A stretch of 64,000 nucleotides of DNA from Abiotrophia sp938010525 (GTDB taxonomy: Bacteria; Bacillota; Bacilli; Lactobacillales; Aerococcaceae), in NCBI RefSeq assembly GCF_938010525.1, contig NZ_CALLVK010000020.1, positions 110,727 through 174,726 on the forward strand, written 5' to 3'. This document shows, piece after piece, positions 6,170 to 15,579 of the stretch. Both the position numbers and the translations under genes were made by a program. Below the pieces are notes generated by a model. It had not been told where the DNA came from and did not search any database. It was given only the letters and a program-made list of their open reading frames with translations. Positions within the stretch are counted from its first letter, which is position 1. Each line of letters begins with the position of its first letter.

Positions 6170-9100
6170 CTAGGCTTGATCTTCAGGGCGTTTGGTTGCG
6201 ACGAGGCCTAATCCGGCGAGTAAGGATAGGGCAGCTGCGCTGAAGAGTAATGTTTGATCACTTTCACCAGTAGCTGGCAATTGTCCCTTACCCTCACTTG
6301 GCGTTAATTGAGCAGCCTGAGCCACCAATGGTCCGCCAGCTTGTTGACTTGGATTGGCTGGTTGACTTGGGGTAGTTGGCTGGCTAGAAGTAGATGGTTG
6401 ACTTGGCGTTACCTGACGCTTACCGAAACTTACTGCATAGAGCGAGAAGTGGTTAACCGTCAAAGCCACGCGTCCATCATTCATCATCTCAAATGGCACT
6501 TCATTGACGATTTCTTTGGTGTCGCTGGTCAAGTAGTAGGCCTTGGTTACGGCCTTGTCCACTGGGAAGATAACCTTAGCATCACCTTTGACAGGGACTT
6601 CCTTGCCGTCTTTGTTGAGGAAGCTGATTTCATAGGCTTGGTGCTCGTCTTCGCCTAGGGCTGCCAACTTCTCTTTGAGCGGCACAACAGATACTGCCAC
6701 GATGCTTGGATCCAAGTGTTTGGTTGGAATCTTAACCGAAACGCGCGTATCGCCGTCATTATCCTCGAAGGTCGCTTCGGTCTTGTCCACATTAAGGGTT
6801 ACCTTAACCCCTTGGGTTTCATAGAGTGGCAACTTAGTGCCTGGTTGATCTGGTTGACTTGGTTGGCCTGGCTGACCTGGTTGGCCTGGCTGGCCTGGTT
6901 GGCCTGGCTGACTTGGCTGACCTGGCTGACTTGGCTGACCTGGCTGACTTGGTTGACTTGGTTGGCTTGGTTGGCTTGGCTGACCTGGCTGACCTGGTTG
7001 ACCCGGTTGACTTGGTTGGCCTGGCTGACTTGGCTCAGGTGCCTTGATTTGCTTGAGGTAATCAACCAGACGATCCAAGGCCGCCTTAGTTATCAGATTA
7101 TCTTGGCTCAAGCCTTGATAATATGCTTCTACAGCAGTGGCTGCTTGACGAGCCACCTCACTATCAATGCCTTTAACGCGTGCAAGTTCCGCTTGATAAG
7201 CTGTCATATCCAATGGCGTATCCACTACTTCTGGCAAGACAAAGCGCAATTCAGCCGCTGATTGGAAGGCTCCGCCATCCCCATAGGACTCCGTCCCAGT
7301 AATGGTAGCTTTCTTAATCTTGATTGGTTTATCGAACGGAATAACCTTGGTTGCGGCATCATTTGCCCAACCATCAAATTCAAAACGATGTTCCTTACCC
7401 GTCTCGTCTACCAAGACTAGGTTCCCTTTTTTGAGGCGACCGTTAGCGCCATCTTGACGTGGGACATACTCAAATCGAGTCACTTCCAGTGGTTGCTTAA
7501 AGGTTACCGTCCCAGACTCGCCGATAGCACGTCGATCCCATGGTGTATGCCATAATGTCCCCGTATCCCCGTCAAAGGCATACCAGAACTCTTCCCCTTC
7601 GTGGGCTGGTGCTTCCACTGATTCGATATCATCCCATCCTGGGCTAGTCCGTTTGACTTGTAGAGCTTCCTTAGCAGCTTGCACGGCAGCTACCAGTTTG
7701 TTTGCATCTTCAACACTAATGTCATCTTCTGCTTCGGTCAACGCTAAAATGGCATTCTTGTAGGCTTCTAGGCTAGCAGGAGTGTAGTTGCCATTGACCA
7801 CTGGCGTATTTTCCTTGTAGGCTTCGTCCACAATTAACTTACCGGTTAAGTTAACTTCTTCAATCTGAAGATTATCCATCATGAAGTCCTTATAACCGCG
7901 AAAATCCACGGCGCTACCGGTCTCACCCTTATTATCGGAAGCTTTGTTGGTAGAGTAGATCCCTATCCAAGTATTGCCAGAATCCGATGCTTGTACAATA
8001 AAGCTAGCCTTACCTGGCTTATCGGATCCTTCCCAGGTATTACGCAAAGCATGCATCTTAAGCTTGCTGCGACGTGTATATTCGCCATCCCCTTCAACAA
8101 AAGCATAGGCATCATGAGACCCCGCTTCATAGTCGAAGGTGACACGATAGGTCTTGCCAGCTTCGAAGCGGAAGTTTTGTGGAATAGTTTGATAGACAAG
8201 TCGATCCCGTCCGGTTAACCCATTAGTCTTGAGGGACCAGTTACCCTCAATAACATCGTTAATTTTCTTGCCGTTCCAGCCCCGTTGGGTATAAGGGTCA
8301 TGGCGTTCTGACAAGTGAGTACGGTTATCAGAAACACCCTCTACGTTCCCCACAACAAATGGGAAGATTCCCTGTGGTACTTCTTCAAAATCTTGTTTGA
8401 AGGTGCCCGGAGTCGTATCATGACCACCGCTATACATATTGGACTGATTCTCGAAAATTCGAATTTCATCGAAGTAGGTAGCATCCTGATCAGCATCGCG
8501 CCCTAAGGTCAGAGTCACATTGCTGACATCGAATCCTGTTGTAAAGAAGACATACATATTTTGGAAGTAACTGCTATTGTCCACCGTCGCATTCTTAGCT
8601 GAGGTGTTATGGGCATGTGCTTGGACGTAGTTCTTAGCAATAGATTTATAGGTATAGTTGCTGATGGTCTGATTACCGGATTTAATGGTGATATCTGCCT
8701 TGGCATTACTACGGTTATCCACCCCAACATAGACAGCATAGCGGGTGTTAGGCTTCAGGTCGGTGAGTTTCTGCGTTAGGGTCACCCGTTCCTTGTTGCC
8801 TTCAATCCGCAGCATTTCATTAGCCCCTTGAGACTTAACGATTTGCGCGTGTTGACTATCCCCTGTCTTGGTCCAGTGATCTAGGGTGCCACTGTTGAAA
8901 CCTTGGTCATAGAGGTGGAGGCCTTCGCTCCAGGTCATGGTCCGTTTACCTTGGGCTACTTTGTAGAGCACATAAGGTTGATTAGCGAGCGCATCAATGG
9001 TAATGCGACCTTGGCTATCGACAGCTAGTTCTACTTGTTCCTGTTTACCTTGGTCAGTCAACTTGTAGAGATAGACCTTATCACCGCGCCAAGCTTCTGG

Positions 9101-12091
9101 CAGGGTCCAGGTGGTTTGCCCAGCTGTCTTGGAGAAGAAGTACATCTTCTCTTTGTCGCCAGTCAAGGCCTTACCGTTAGCATCCCAGTTCCATGGGGTT
9201 AGGTAGGCACCGGCATTTTCAATCACGCGACCGTTAAGGGTGACCGTACGTTGACGGTAGCCCGCATCATTTGGATCGTTCGATAGACGCTTGATGACAA
9301 TTTGGTCGCCGGCTTCATTAGCCAAATGCACTTCCATTTCTGGAGTCCAATTATAGGTTTGGCCATTATCGGTCATTTGGACAGGGTGGCCGTTGACCCA
9401 CTTGGTTACCTTGTAGTGTTGGAAGAATTTGGTCATGACATCGTGTTCGAAGAGGTTGGTAATATAACCTTCATAGTCGCTCCGGCCTTGCCAACCCTCG
9501 AAGTCCTTCATGTCGTAACCACCCAGGAGTGGATAGTTGGCTGCCCCGCCATAACGTGGATAATCCCCTACCCAGGCATCTTTCTGGTGGTTGCGGATGA
9601 AACGAGCAATATTGGAGTTAATCCCCTTGTTGGTATAACCACCATAGGTTAGGTCAGCTGCCCAGTGTTGGAAGGTTGAATCATATTCACCCCCGTGGCC
9701 CCACTCAATGGTGAAGCGCCAACCTTGGCTATTGATTTCCTTAGCAATCACGTGGGTAGCCCAAGCGCCGTTGTCCCCGGACTGGCCGTTGCCCCATACG
9801 TCTAGGTAAATAAAGTCGAGGCCCTCACCCAAGGTTTCTTTGAGGTCTTTCCACCGTTTGAGACGGTTATGAGCTAAGTCGTAAGCCGCATCAATGTTAA
9901 TCCCTTGGTCTAGCCAGTTCCAACCATAGCTATAGGTGCCGTCTTCGCGTTTGCGCAGAATCGCTTCGCTGAAGTACTTAGATTCTGGATAGGTTTCAGA
10001 AGCATTGACGTGAATCCCTAGTTTAGCCCCGTATTGCTTGGATTTTTCAATCAGGGTCTTAAAGTCTTTGACGCCCCCAATACGACGCCCAATATCAGCA
10101 TAGTTGAGGTGGCCAGAGTCGTGCCCTTCACTGCCGTAACCCTTAAGCAAGACAGATTGACCTAGGCCATCCGTATGCAGATTGACTTTCTTAATCCCGT
10201 CTAGGGTCATGAGGAATGGGTTTTGCGCATGAGAACCGAAGTTCATGGCAATCCGGTAAGCTACCAAATCCGGCACACTTTCAGAGCCCTTAGGATTATT
10301 CATAATCTTGCGGAAGGCGATGGCCCCATCCTGCCAGTCTACTTGTTTGTCCTTATTAAGGTCTTGGGCAAAGACCACCTTGCTACTTGGCAATTCGAGG
10401 GTATATTCAGGATAAACCAGTTTGCCATAGGCCCGTTGATAGTAGTAAGGCGAGCTTTGAATCCCGATATAGTTAACGCCTGCTACGCGTTGCTTGAAGG
10501 CGGTCAGACGCGTGAAGTCTTCAGAACCACCGCCGTAGCTAAATTGAGAGTTGCTCCAAACCCCGGCTGCGACTTTGTCAGAAGAGACAAAGCCATACAT
10601 AAAGCCATAGGCGAAGTCATCCATCTTACCTGGCACTAGGTCCACATGGCTATCACCTGCCCGGTGGGTATTATTGGACATCCAAGAACCATCGAACTTA
10701 GCTCCAGTTTGATTAGAGCCAACAGAAACTAGGGTGTTCCCTGGGAATTCAATCGTCGAAATCAATTTACGAGGATTGTCGATTTCCTTGCCCATGGTCA
10801 CCAAGTTCTTGTTTTCCACCTTGGTCACATCAAAGTGCAGTTCATTGCCTACTACCTTGAGTTGGACGGTAATAACCGCATCAATAAAGGCTTCAGGATT
10901 CTTAACTGTCAGCGTGTACTCAGCAGTCGCTTGGTCCACCTTGCGGTAAGTCACTTGGGGCTTAACATCAGTCCCGTTAATGCTGAGCTTATCTAGTTTT
11001 TGCACTTGCCCGGTCATGGTATAGCCGCCGAATTGATAGTGCTTGATGCGTGGGAAGAGGGTATCAATTTCAGCATCTAAGACGTCTGAGCGAATGTGGT
11101 CGTAGACGACATCTTGGTCGTTGGCTGCTAGGCCTGGATCTACTGCTCCATTATCTGGTTGACTTGGCTTGAGGTTAGACTGGTCGTCTGCCTGCACAGC
11201 CACACTAGTCCGTTCATTGCCCCAGGTTGCTGCCTTAAGATAAATCTTATTTTGTCCTTCTAAGGCCGTCTTCACTTCTTCTGGCACTAGTAAGGTATCA
11301 AAGAGGCTCTTACCATTGTTAGTGGCATTGAGCTGGCCATCCTTCTTGTATGTGATGGAGAGATTGTTGACCTCTCCTGCTTTAGGGGCTGCTACCCGGC
11401 CTTTTTGATACCAGGTGCTAGCCTTAGGCGATTTATATTCCCAGAACCAACCATCGCGGTCGTAACCAACGAAGATATGGTTGGCAGGGTCCTTATACTT
11501 GAGGAAAACCCCGAAGCGGGATTGTTTTTCTGTTGATAGGTCCTTGAAGGTCAAGTTGACACTGGCATTGCCATCCTGATCCACTTCCAGTCCCTTTTTC
11601 TCAAAGAGGGCAGGGTTCTGGCCGTTATCATTCTGAGCAGTAGAAGCCAGTTTATTATAACGTACACCACCTTCTTCCACGACTTCGACGGTCCCCTTAC
11701 GGCTGCCGGTCGCAGTCCAGTCTGGTGCTACTGCTTTGTCTTCAGTCGCCGCAGGACTCGGATTAGGGCTGGTCTCCTCAGTGGCAGCAGGACTTGGGGT
11801 CTCTGTCGCTGGGCTAGCCGCTTCTGATGGAGTCTCTGCCGCTGCAGGAGTGGCTGTTGCTGTAGGGGTAGCTTCCGCACTTGCAGCTGGCTCAACCACA
11901 TCAACGGCTCCCGCCGGAACAGGCTCTACCTCACTGGTGGCTGGGGTGTCGGAGACAGCTTCTTGGGCCGATACGCTTGGACTTTGGCCTAAGAGAAAGG
12001 CCCCAATAATGACGGAGCAAGTCCCAACACTGAGCTTACGAATGGAAAAACGACACTTCTTATCAAACAAGTTTTGAATCGAATTTCGCAT
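6170..12091 (-). CDS. Cell-wall-anchored GH101 endo-alpha-N-acetylgalactosaminidase
   Basis: A 1,973-residue surface enzyme expected to release Gal-beta-1,3-GalNAc from Ser/Thr of mucin-type glycoproteins. A YSIRK-like signal (FSIRKLSVGTCSVIIGAFLLG) is followed by an Ala/Pro/Thr-rich linker to about 135. Beta-sandwich and catalytic regions follow. The catalytic core shows Asp764 in FIYLDVWGNG and Glu796 in FTIEWGHGGEYDSTFQHW; these equal the nucleophile and acid/base numbers I recall for the Streptococcus pneumoniae enzyme. Later modules are galactose-binding-like domains, a FIVAR-like helical segment near 1415-1480 and an F5/8-type segment to about 1615. A Gln-Pro-Ser-Gly repeat at about 1687-1751 precedes the LPATG sorting signal at 1938-1942, a hydrophobic helix and a charged tail. 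AAGGAGG precedes the ATG. Confidence 0.96.
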   Translation of the reverse strand: MRNSIQNLFDKKCRFSIRKLSVGTCSVIIGAFLLGQSPSVSAQEAVSDTPATSEVEPVPAGAVDVVEPAASAEATPTATATPAAAETPSEAASPATETPSPAATEETSPNPSPAATEDKAVAPDWTATGSRKGTVEVVEEGGVRYNKLASTAQNDNGQNPALFEKKGLEVDQDGNASVNLTFKDLSTEKQSRFGVFLKYKDPANHIFVGYDRDGWFWEYKSPKASTWYQKGRVAAPKAGEVNNLSITYKKDGQLNATNNGKSLFDTLLVPEEVKTALEGQNKIYLKAATWGNERTSVAVQADDQSNLKPSQPDNGAVDPGLAANDQDVVYDHIRSDVLDAEIDTLFPRIKHYQFGGYTMTGQVQKLDKLSINGTDVKPQVTYRKVDQATAEYTLTVKNPEAFIDAVITVQLKVVGNELHFDVTKVENKNLVTMGKEIDNPRKLISTIEFPGNTLVSVGSNQTGAKFDGSWMSNNTHRAGDSHVDLVPGKMDDFAYGFMYGFVSSDKVAAGVWSNSQFSYGGGSEDFTRLTAFKQRVAGVNYIGIQSSPYYYQRAYGKLVYPEYTLELPSSKVVFAQDLNKDKQVDWQDGAIAFRKIMNNPKGSESVPDLVAYRIAMNFGSHAQNPFLMTLDGIKKVNLHTDGLGQSVLLKGYGSEGHDSGHLNYADIGRRIGGVKDFKTLIEKSKQYGAKLGIHVNASETYPESKYFSEAILRKREDGTYSYGWNWLDQGINIDAAYDLAHNRLKRWKDLKETLGEGLDFIYLDVWGNGQSGDNGAWATHVIAKEINSQGWRFTIEWGHGGEYDSTFQHWAADLTYGGYTNKGINSNIARFIRNHQKDAWVGDYPRYGGAANYPLLGGYDMKDFEGWQGRSDYEGYITNLFEHDVMTKFFQHYKVTKWVNGHPVQMTDNGQTYNWTPEMEVHLANEAGDQIVIKRLSNDPNDAGYRQRTVTLNGRVIENAGAYLTPWNWDANGKALTGDKEKMYFFSKTAGQTTWTLPEAWRGDKVYLYKLTDQGKQEQVELAVDSQGRITIDALANQPYVLYKVAQGKRTMTWSEGLHLYDQGFNSGTLDHWTKTGDSQHAQIVKSQGANEMLRIEGNKERVTLTQKLTDLKPNTRYAVYVGVDNRSNAKADITIKSGNQTISNYTYKSIAKNYVQAHAHNTSAKNATVDNSSYFQNMYVFFTTGFDVSNVTLTLGRDADQDATYFDEIRIFENQSNMYSGGHDTTPGTFKQDFEEVPQGIFPFVVGNVEGVSDNRTHLSERHDPYTQRGWNGKKINDVIEGNWSLKTNGLTGRDRLVYQTIPQNFRFEAGKTYRVTFDYEAGSHDAYAFVEGDGEYTRRSKLKMHALRNTWEGSDKPGKASFIVQASDSGNTWIGIYSTNKASDNKGETGSAVDFRGYKDFMMDNLQIEEVNLTGKLIVDEAYKENTPVVNGNYTPASLEAYKNAILALTEAEDDISVEDANKLVAAVQAAKEALQVKRTSPGWDDIESVEAPAHEGEEFWYAFDGDTGTLWHTPWDRRAIGESGTVTFKQPLEVTRFEYVPRQDGANGRLKKGNLVLVDETGKEHRFEFDGWANDAATKVIPFDKPIKIKKATITGTESYGDGGAFQSAAELRFVLPEVVDTPLDMTAYQAELARVKGIDSEVARQAATAVEAYYQGLSQDNLITKAALDRLVDYLKQIKAPEPSQPGQPSQPGQPGQPGQPSQPSQPSQPSQPGQPSQPGQPSQPGQPGQPGQPGQPGQPSQPDQPGTKLPLYETQGVKVTLNVDKTEATFEDNDGDTRVSVKIPTKHLDPSIVAVSVVPLKEKLAALGEDEHQAYEISFLNKDGKEVPVKGDAKVIFPVDKAVTKAYYLTSDTKEIVNEVPFEMMNDGRVALTVNHFSLYAVSFGKRQVTPSQPSTSSQPTTPSQPANPSQQAGGPLVAQAAQLTPSEGKGQLPATGESDQTLLFSAAALSLLAGLGLVATKRPEDQA
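6841..7032. repeat. Low-complexity SQPGQP-coding repeat tract
   Basis: Imperfect 9-base units (GACTTGGTT / GACCTGGCT / GGCCTGGTT types) encode a Pro-Gly-Gln-Ser wall-spanning linker in the GH101 protein. The repeats keep several other frames open without coding meaning. The tract should be prone to slippage and length variation. Confidence 0.9.
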
Positions 12092-12132
12092 GATAATCCT
12101 CCTTATAAAATATAATAGTTTCTTACCCCTCT

Positions 12133-12138
12133 ATTATA
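12133..12138 (-). promoter_or_regulatory. Probable -10 box of the GH101 gene
   Basis: TATAAT on the complement, 41 bases before the start codon. The candidate -35 (TTCATT at 16 bases) is poor. No clear cre or other operator is seen in the rest of 12,092-12,290, which otherwise holds nothing I recognise. Confidence 0.4.
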
Positions 12139-12293
12139 TTGTATCCCCTTACAAAATGAATTATAAATTCTTGCTGAATCATTTAGATTTCTTGCGATAT
12201 TTGTCTTTTAATTACGTTCCTTATGTCGGTAAAGCTTGTTGTCTAGCAATCCCCATAATTTCTTAAATTTCCCTGTCTATACAGGCCTCGGGC

Positions 12294-12322
12294 ACAAAAA
12301 AGAGGCTGATTAATCAGCCTCT
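12294..12322 (-). terminator. Terminator of the mevalonate operon
   Basis: A perfect palindrome with arms AGAGGCTGATT and AATCAGCCTCT is followed on the complement by a T run, just after the fni stop codon. Confidence 0.9.
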
Positions 12323-12328
12323 TGAATA

Positions 12329-13402
12329 TTAATGATGTCTACGTGCTAAGTCTTGGAAAGGCAAGCCCCGGTCTTGGGCCCAGTTACGCAAGTCTCCTGT
12401 CAGAATCAGGTCAGTGGCCTGAAGTTCTTGCCAGTCACGCGCACCTAGAAGCAAATAGAGTTGGCGCAATTGCTCCTGCCAAGCTCTGACCCCTTCAATG
12501 GTCGCTTCAAGACCCTTATTTTCCAGATAGTGTAGGAAGTAACCGGCTAGGCCTACAGCTCTAGCTCCCATGGCAAGGGATTTGATAATATCAACGGGTT
12601 GATGAATACCGCCACTAGCCAAAATCTCCAACTCGACAGGTGCTACTCGTGCTTCCAAGAGCGACTCTGCCGTCGTCTGGCCATATTGATAGAGGGCTTG
12701 GAATTGAGGTGTCTCGTGTCGTTGGTCTTCAATCTGGATGAAATTAGTTCCACCCCGACCGCTGACATCCACCGTCTTCACGCCGACTTCAGCCAAGCAT
12801 CTTAAGGTTTGTTGACTCATACCGAATCCTACTTCCTTAATGATAACCGGGCAATCCAGGCCATTCACTAAGCGCTCAATTTGCTTTAACCATTGGCTGA
12901 AGTCGCGGTCCCCCTCAGGCATGACCACTTCTTGGGGCCGGTTGAGGTGGATTTGCAAGGCATTGGCACCCATGGCCTCCAAGACTCGCTGAGCCGACTC
13001 TAGGCTGTGATGGGCCCCCAGATTAGCTAGGATAAACCCATCTGGATTGACCTGGCGCATAACTTGATAGCTAGTCGCCACTGTCGGATCCTTGACCATG
13101 GCACTAGCCGAACCAGCCGCTAGTGCTAGCCCCGTCTCCCGCGCCACGATAGCCAGTTGCTCATTGTATTGGCCGGTTAACTTGGAACCACCCGTCATGG
13201 CATTGATGTAAAAAGGAAAGGCGTGTACGTGCCCTGCCCATTGAGTAGTCAGGTCAATCTCATCTTGAGACAGGAGCGCCAAGGGATGGTGGACAAAGCG
13301 TAGTTGATCGAAGCAACTAGCAGTTTGAACCCCAGCCTGTTGGGCCAAGGCTAAGTGAAGATGATCGGCCTTACGATGAGCCACTAAGTTTTCTTCTTGC
13401 AT
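12329..13402 (-). CDS. fni: Isopentenyl-diphosphate delta-isomerase, type 2
   Basis: FMN-dependent interconversion of isopentenyl and dimethylallyl diphosphate, the final step of the mevalonate branch here. The 357-residue protein starts with the family motif RKADHLHLAL (substrate-binding Arg-Lys). It carries FYINAMTGGS and AGSASAMVKDP, a central HLNRPQEVVMPEGDRDF, the flavin-phosphate segment VSGRGGTNFIQIE and ASGGIHQPVDIIKSLAMGARAVGLAG. All are hallmarks of type 2 isomerase and not the zinc-dependent type 1. The start codon overlaps the mvaK2 stop by one base, so it is the last gene of a translationally coupled operon. Confidence 0.96.
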   Translation of the reverse strand: MQEENLVAHRKADHLHLALAQQAGVQTASCFDQLRFVHHPLALLSQDEIDLTTQWAGHVHAFPFYINAMTGGSKLTGQYNEQLAIVARETGLALAAGSASAMVKDPTVATSYQVMRQVNPDGFILANLGAHHSLESAQRVLEAMGANALQIHLNRPQEVVMPEGDRDFSQWLKQIERLVNGLDCPVIIKEVGFGMSQQTLRCLAEVGVKTVDVSGRGGTNFIQIEDQRHETPQFQALYQYGQTTAESLLEARVAPVELEILASGGIHQPVDIIKSLAMGARAVGLAGYFLHYLENKGLEATIEGVRAWQEQLRQLYLLLGARDWQELQATDLILTGDLRNWAQDRGLPFQDLARRHH

Positions 13403-14547
13403 TAATTTCCTGCCTCCTCAGAGGGCCTTTGAGGCGCCCCTATCTCTAGTTCGACTAAGGTGATGCCGGCTGCCTGCCAAGCTGCCGCCAACTCTTTCTT
13501 GAGTCCTTGGCCTTGTCCGACCGCAATCCCGCAGTCTCCCCCTCCAGCCCCCGAGGATTTGGCCTCGAATTGATAGGCTTGAGCAATCGTCACCAGCTCT
13601 CGTAAGGCTGGTGTCTCAATAGAGAGGGTATTGTTTTTTTCAATTTGTAGTAGTAAATGTCGATAGTCAGCCAGACGCGATTGAATGACTAAGTTGTCGC
13701 CAGTCTCAAAAGCTGCCTTGATGGCCTGGACTGTCTCCTTGGCCGAGCTGAGAAAGGTCTGATAGGCGGCACCAGACCGGTCCTGCCACTGGTCAATTAA
13801 GTTGTCGGTAGAAGCTGGCACGCCAGTCCAGCCTACTAAGACCTCTAAATCCGCTGGCGCATACATAGGCTGGATGACCAGACTAGGCCAGTCTTGACTC
13901 AGTAGGGATAAGATAGAATAGTTTGCTAGGGCTTCTTGTAGCCAAACCCGGTCTGGGGCCACATAGTAGAGCCAGCCGCCATAGGCATTGACCGCTAAAT
14001 CAGCCAGACTCCCCTTAGAACCTAGGCGCATCATAGCCATAGCAGCCAATTTATAGTGCATGAGTGGCGACTTAGCTACCAAGCCATAGAAAGCTAACAA
14101 AGCTTGAATAACTGACACCGTCACTGCCCCACTAGAGCCAAAGCCATATTTACGACCATTGTCTGCTAGTAGCTGACTGTCGATACTTAGGCAATAGTCT
14201 TGTAAAGGGCGCCCCACTTCCTCTACTAAGTCTTCCACTACTTGCATAGCGGCTAGAACATAGCGCCACTGAGCCGAATCAACCTCATAGAGATTTGCCC
14301 GTTCATAGTGCCAGTCTTCTAAGCCTGGCAGATTAGACTGGAGCAGACCTCGTCCTGGCCAGGGGCTGATGCCCACTTGGCAATGCAAATACTGGCTAAC
14401 TGCGAAGAGCAGGGCCGGTTGGTCTGGGGCCAAGACAGCATACTCGCCTGCCAGAAAGAGTTTGCCGGGTGCCCAGCCCTGATTAGTCCCAAAATTCAAT
14501 TCAGGCGCCAGATTAAAAAGCTCTAAAAGCTGGTCCATTGCTTCCAT
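13402..14547 (-). CDS. mvaK2: Phosphomevalonate kinase
   Basis: GHMP-family kinase that phosphorylates mevalonate-5-phosphate to the diphosphate. The protein has 381 residues. The N-terminal APGKLFLAGEYAVL matches the GHMP substrate-binding start, KYGFGSSGAVTVSVIQA is the glycine/serine-rich ATP loop, and KSSGAGGGDCGIA is the C-terminal GHMP motif. AAGGAGG lies 6 bases before the ATG. It follows mvaD by 14 bases and overlaps fni by one base, in the same order as in streptococci and enterococci. Confidence 0.95.
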   Translation of the reverse strand: MEAMDQLLELFNLAPELNFGTNQGWAPGKLFLAGEYAVLAPDQPALLFAVSQYLHCQVGISPWPGRGLLQSNLPGLEDWHYERANLYEVDSAQWRYVLAAMQVVEDLVEEVGRPLQDYCLSIDSQLLADNGRKYGFGSSGAVTVSVIQALLAFYGLVAKSPLMHYKLAAMAMMRLGSKGSLADLAVNAYGGWLYYVAPDRVWLQEALANYSILSLLSQDWPSLVIQPMYAPADLEVLVGWTGVPASTDNLIDQWQDRSGAAYQTFLSSAKETVQAIKAAFETGDNLVIQSRLADYRHLLLQIEKNNTLSIETPALRELVTIAQAYQFEAKSSGAGGGDCGIAVGQGQGLKKELAAAWQAAGITLVELEIGAPQRPSEEAGN

Positions 14548-14561
14548 GGGTTGCCTCCTTC

Positions 14562-15563
14562 TTAGTCATTAATAGGGTAAGGTGCGGGACCAGGATAGGC
14601 CACCGCCAATTGCTTGGAGTCAAATTCGGTCATAAAACGATTGCGAATAGCCTCTGCTTGACTTGCTGGACAGAGAACCTTGACATTAGGGCCCGCGTCC
14701 ATGGTGAAATAGGCGGTGAATCCTTCTTGCCGTAGTTGTCGTACCAAGTCCATGGCCTTAAGCGAATCCGCCTCCCAATAGCTAAAGCTTGGATTGGCCG
14801 CAATCATGGTCGCATGCATCTTCATAGCATTGTGTTCAGCTATTTGGCCTACACGGTCTAAGTCATGGGCTAGAATGGCAGGTTGAATAGCAGCCAAATC
14901 CTTGGCCACTTCATCAGGCCACAAGGCATAAAAAGGCGATGTCTCCATGGTCAGGGCCATGCCTTGGCGGCTAGAGATCTTCTTGGTTCCTTTGTTGACC
15001 ATAACAACTAGCATAGCCAAATCCCAGTCAGCTGCCTCAAAAGGCTCAGCATAAGAAGAGTTGCTGTCCTCTCCCTGACCCGCATGCCAAATAACGAAGC
15101 CACCAAAGAGACTACGGCTAGCAGAACCTGAACCTTGACGGGCTAAAATGGATAGTTGACGTTGAGATAAGTCCAAACCTAAGGCGGCATTGGTCGCACA
15201 GGCCAAGGCTGCGTAGGCAGAGGCCGATGAAGCCAAGCCAGCTGCCGTCGGCACATGATTGGTGCTGGTCACCAGGGCCCGGCAATCGGTCTGGGCAAGC
15301 GCCCGAAAACGGTCTAGGAAGGCTGAGACTTTGACTACTTGGCTAGCCTCTTGCTCCTGGCCATCGAGAATAAAACGGTCATGGGCTAGCTGGGCATCAA
15401 AAGTCACTTGAGTATCGGTGTAGAAAGCATCTAAGGTCAGTGACAGCGAACTTGTCACCGGCAGGAAGAGGGCTTGGTCACGTTTGCCCCAATACTTAAT
15501 CAGGGCGATATTGGTATGAGCGCGATAGGTAGCGCTCCCTTTTGGTGGATTTGGCTGAATCAT
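14562..15563 (-). CDS. mvaD: Diphosphomevalonate decarboxylase
   Basis: ATP-dependent decarboxylation of mevalonate diphosphate to isopentenyl diphosphate. The start chosen is the ATG at 15563 (MIQPNPPKGS), with AAAGGAGGAGG just upstream, giving 333 residues. An upstream extension in frame has no support. Diagnostic segments are HTNIALIKYWGKRD, SSLSLTLD, PTAAGLASSASAYAALA (ATP loop), GSGSASRSLFGGFVIW and YFTMDAGPNVKVLC, which includes the catalytic Asp region. It lies 16 bases after mvaK1. Confidence 0.96.
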   Translation of the reverse strand: MIQPNPPKGSATYRAHTNIALIKYWGKRDQALFLPVTSSLSLTLDAFYTDTQVTFDAQLAHDRFILDGQEQEASQVVKVSAFLDRFRALAQTDCRALVTSTNHVPTAAGLASSASAYAALACATNAALGLDLSQRQLSILARQGSGSASRSLFGGFVIWHAGQGEDSNSSYAEPFEAADWDLAMLVVMVNKGTKKISSRQGMALTMETSPFYALWPDEVAKDLAAIQPAILAHDLDRVGQIAEHNAMKMHATMIAANPSFSYWEADSLKAMDLVRQLRQEGFTAYFTMDAGPNVKVLCPASQAEAIRNRFMTEFDSKQLAVAYPGPAPYPIND

Positions 15564-15579
15564 AGGGCTCCTCCTCCTT

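Noticed and set aside
6841..7032. Possible CRISPR-like array from regular short repeats
   Set aside because: The units are 9 bases with no unique spacers, in frame inside the GH101 coding sequence. No CRISPR array or cas gene is present in the window.
6716..7261. Open frames opposite the GH101 gene rich in Leu/Trp/Thr repeats
   Set aside because: They are antisense shadows of the 9-base repeat that codes the SQPGQP linker; no ribosome sites and no protein-like composition.
9700..9715. Sequence resembling the guaA 3' end (CCCACTCAATGGT) as a second attachment site
   Set aside because: It is coding sequence around Glu796 of the GH101 gene; the similarity arises because both encode Ile-Glu-Trp.
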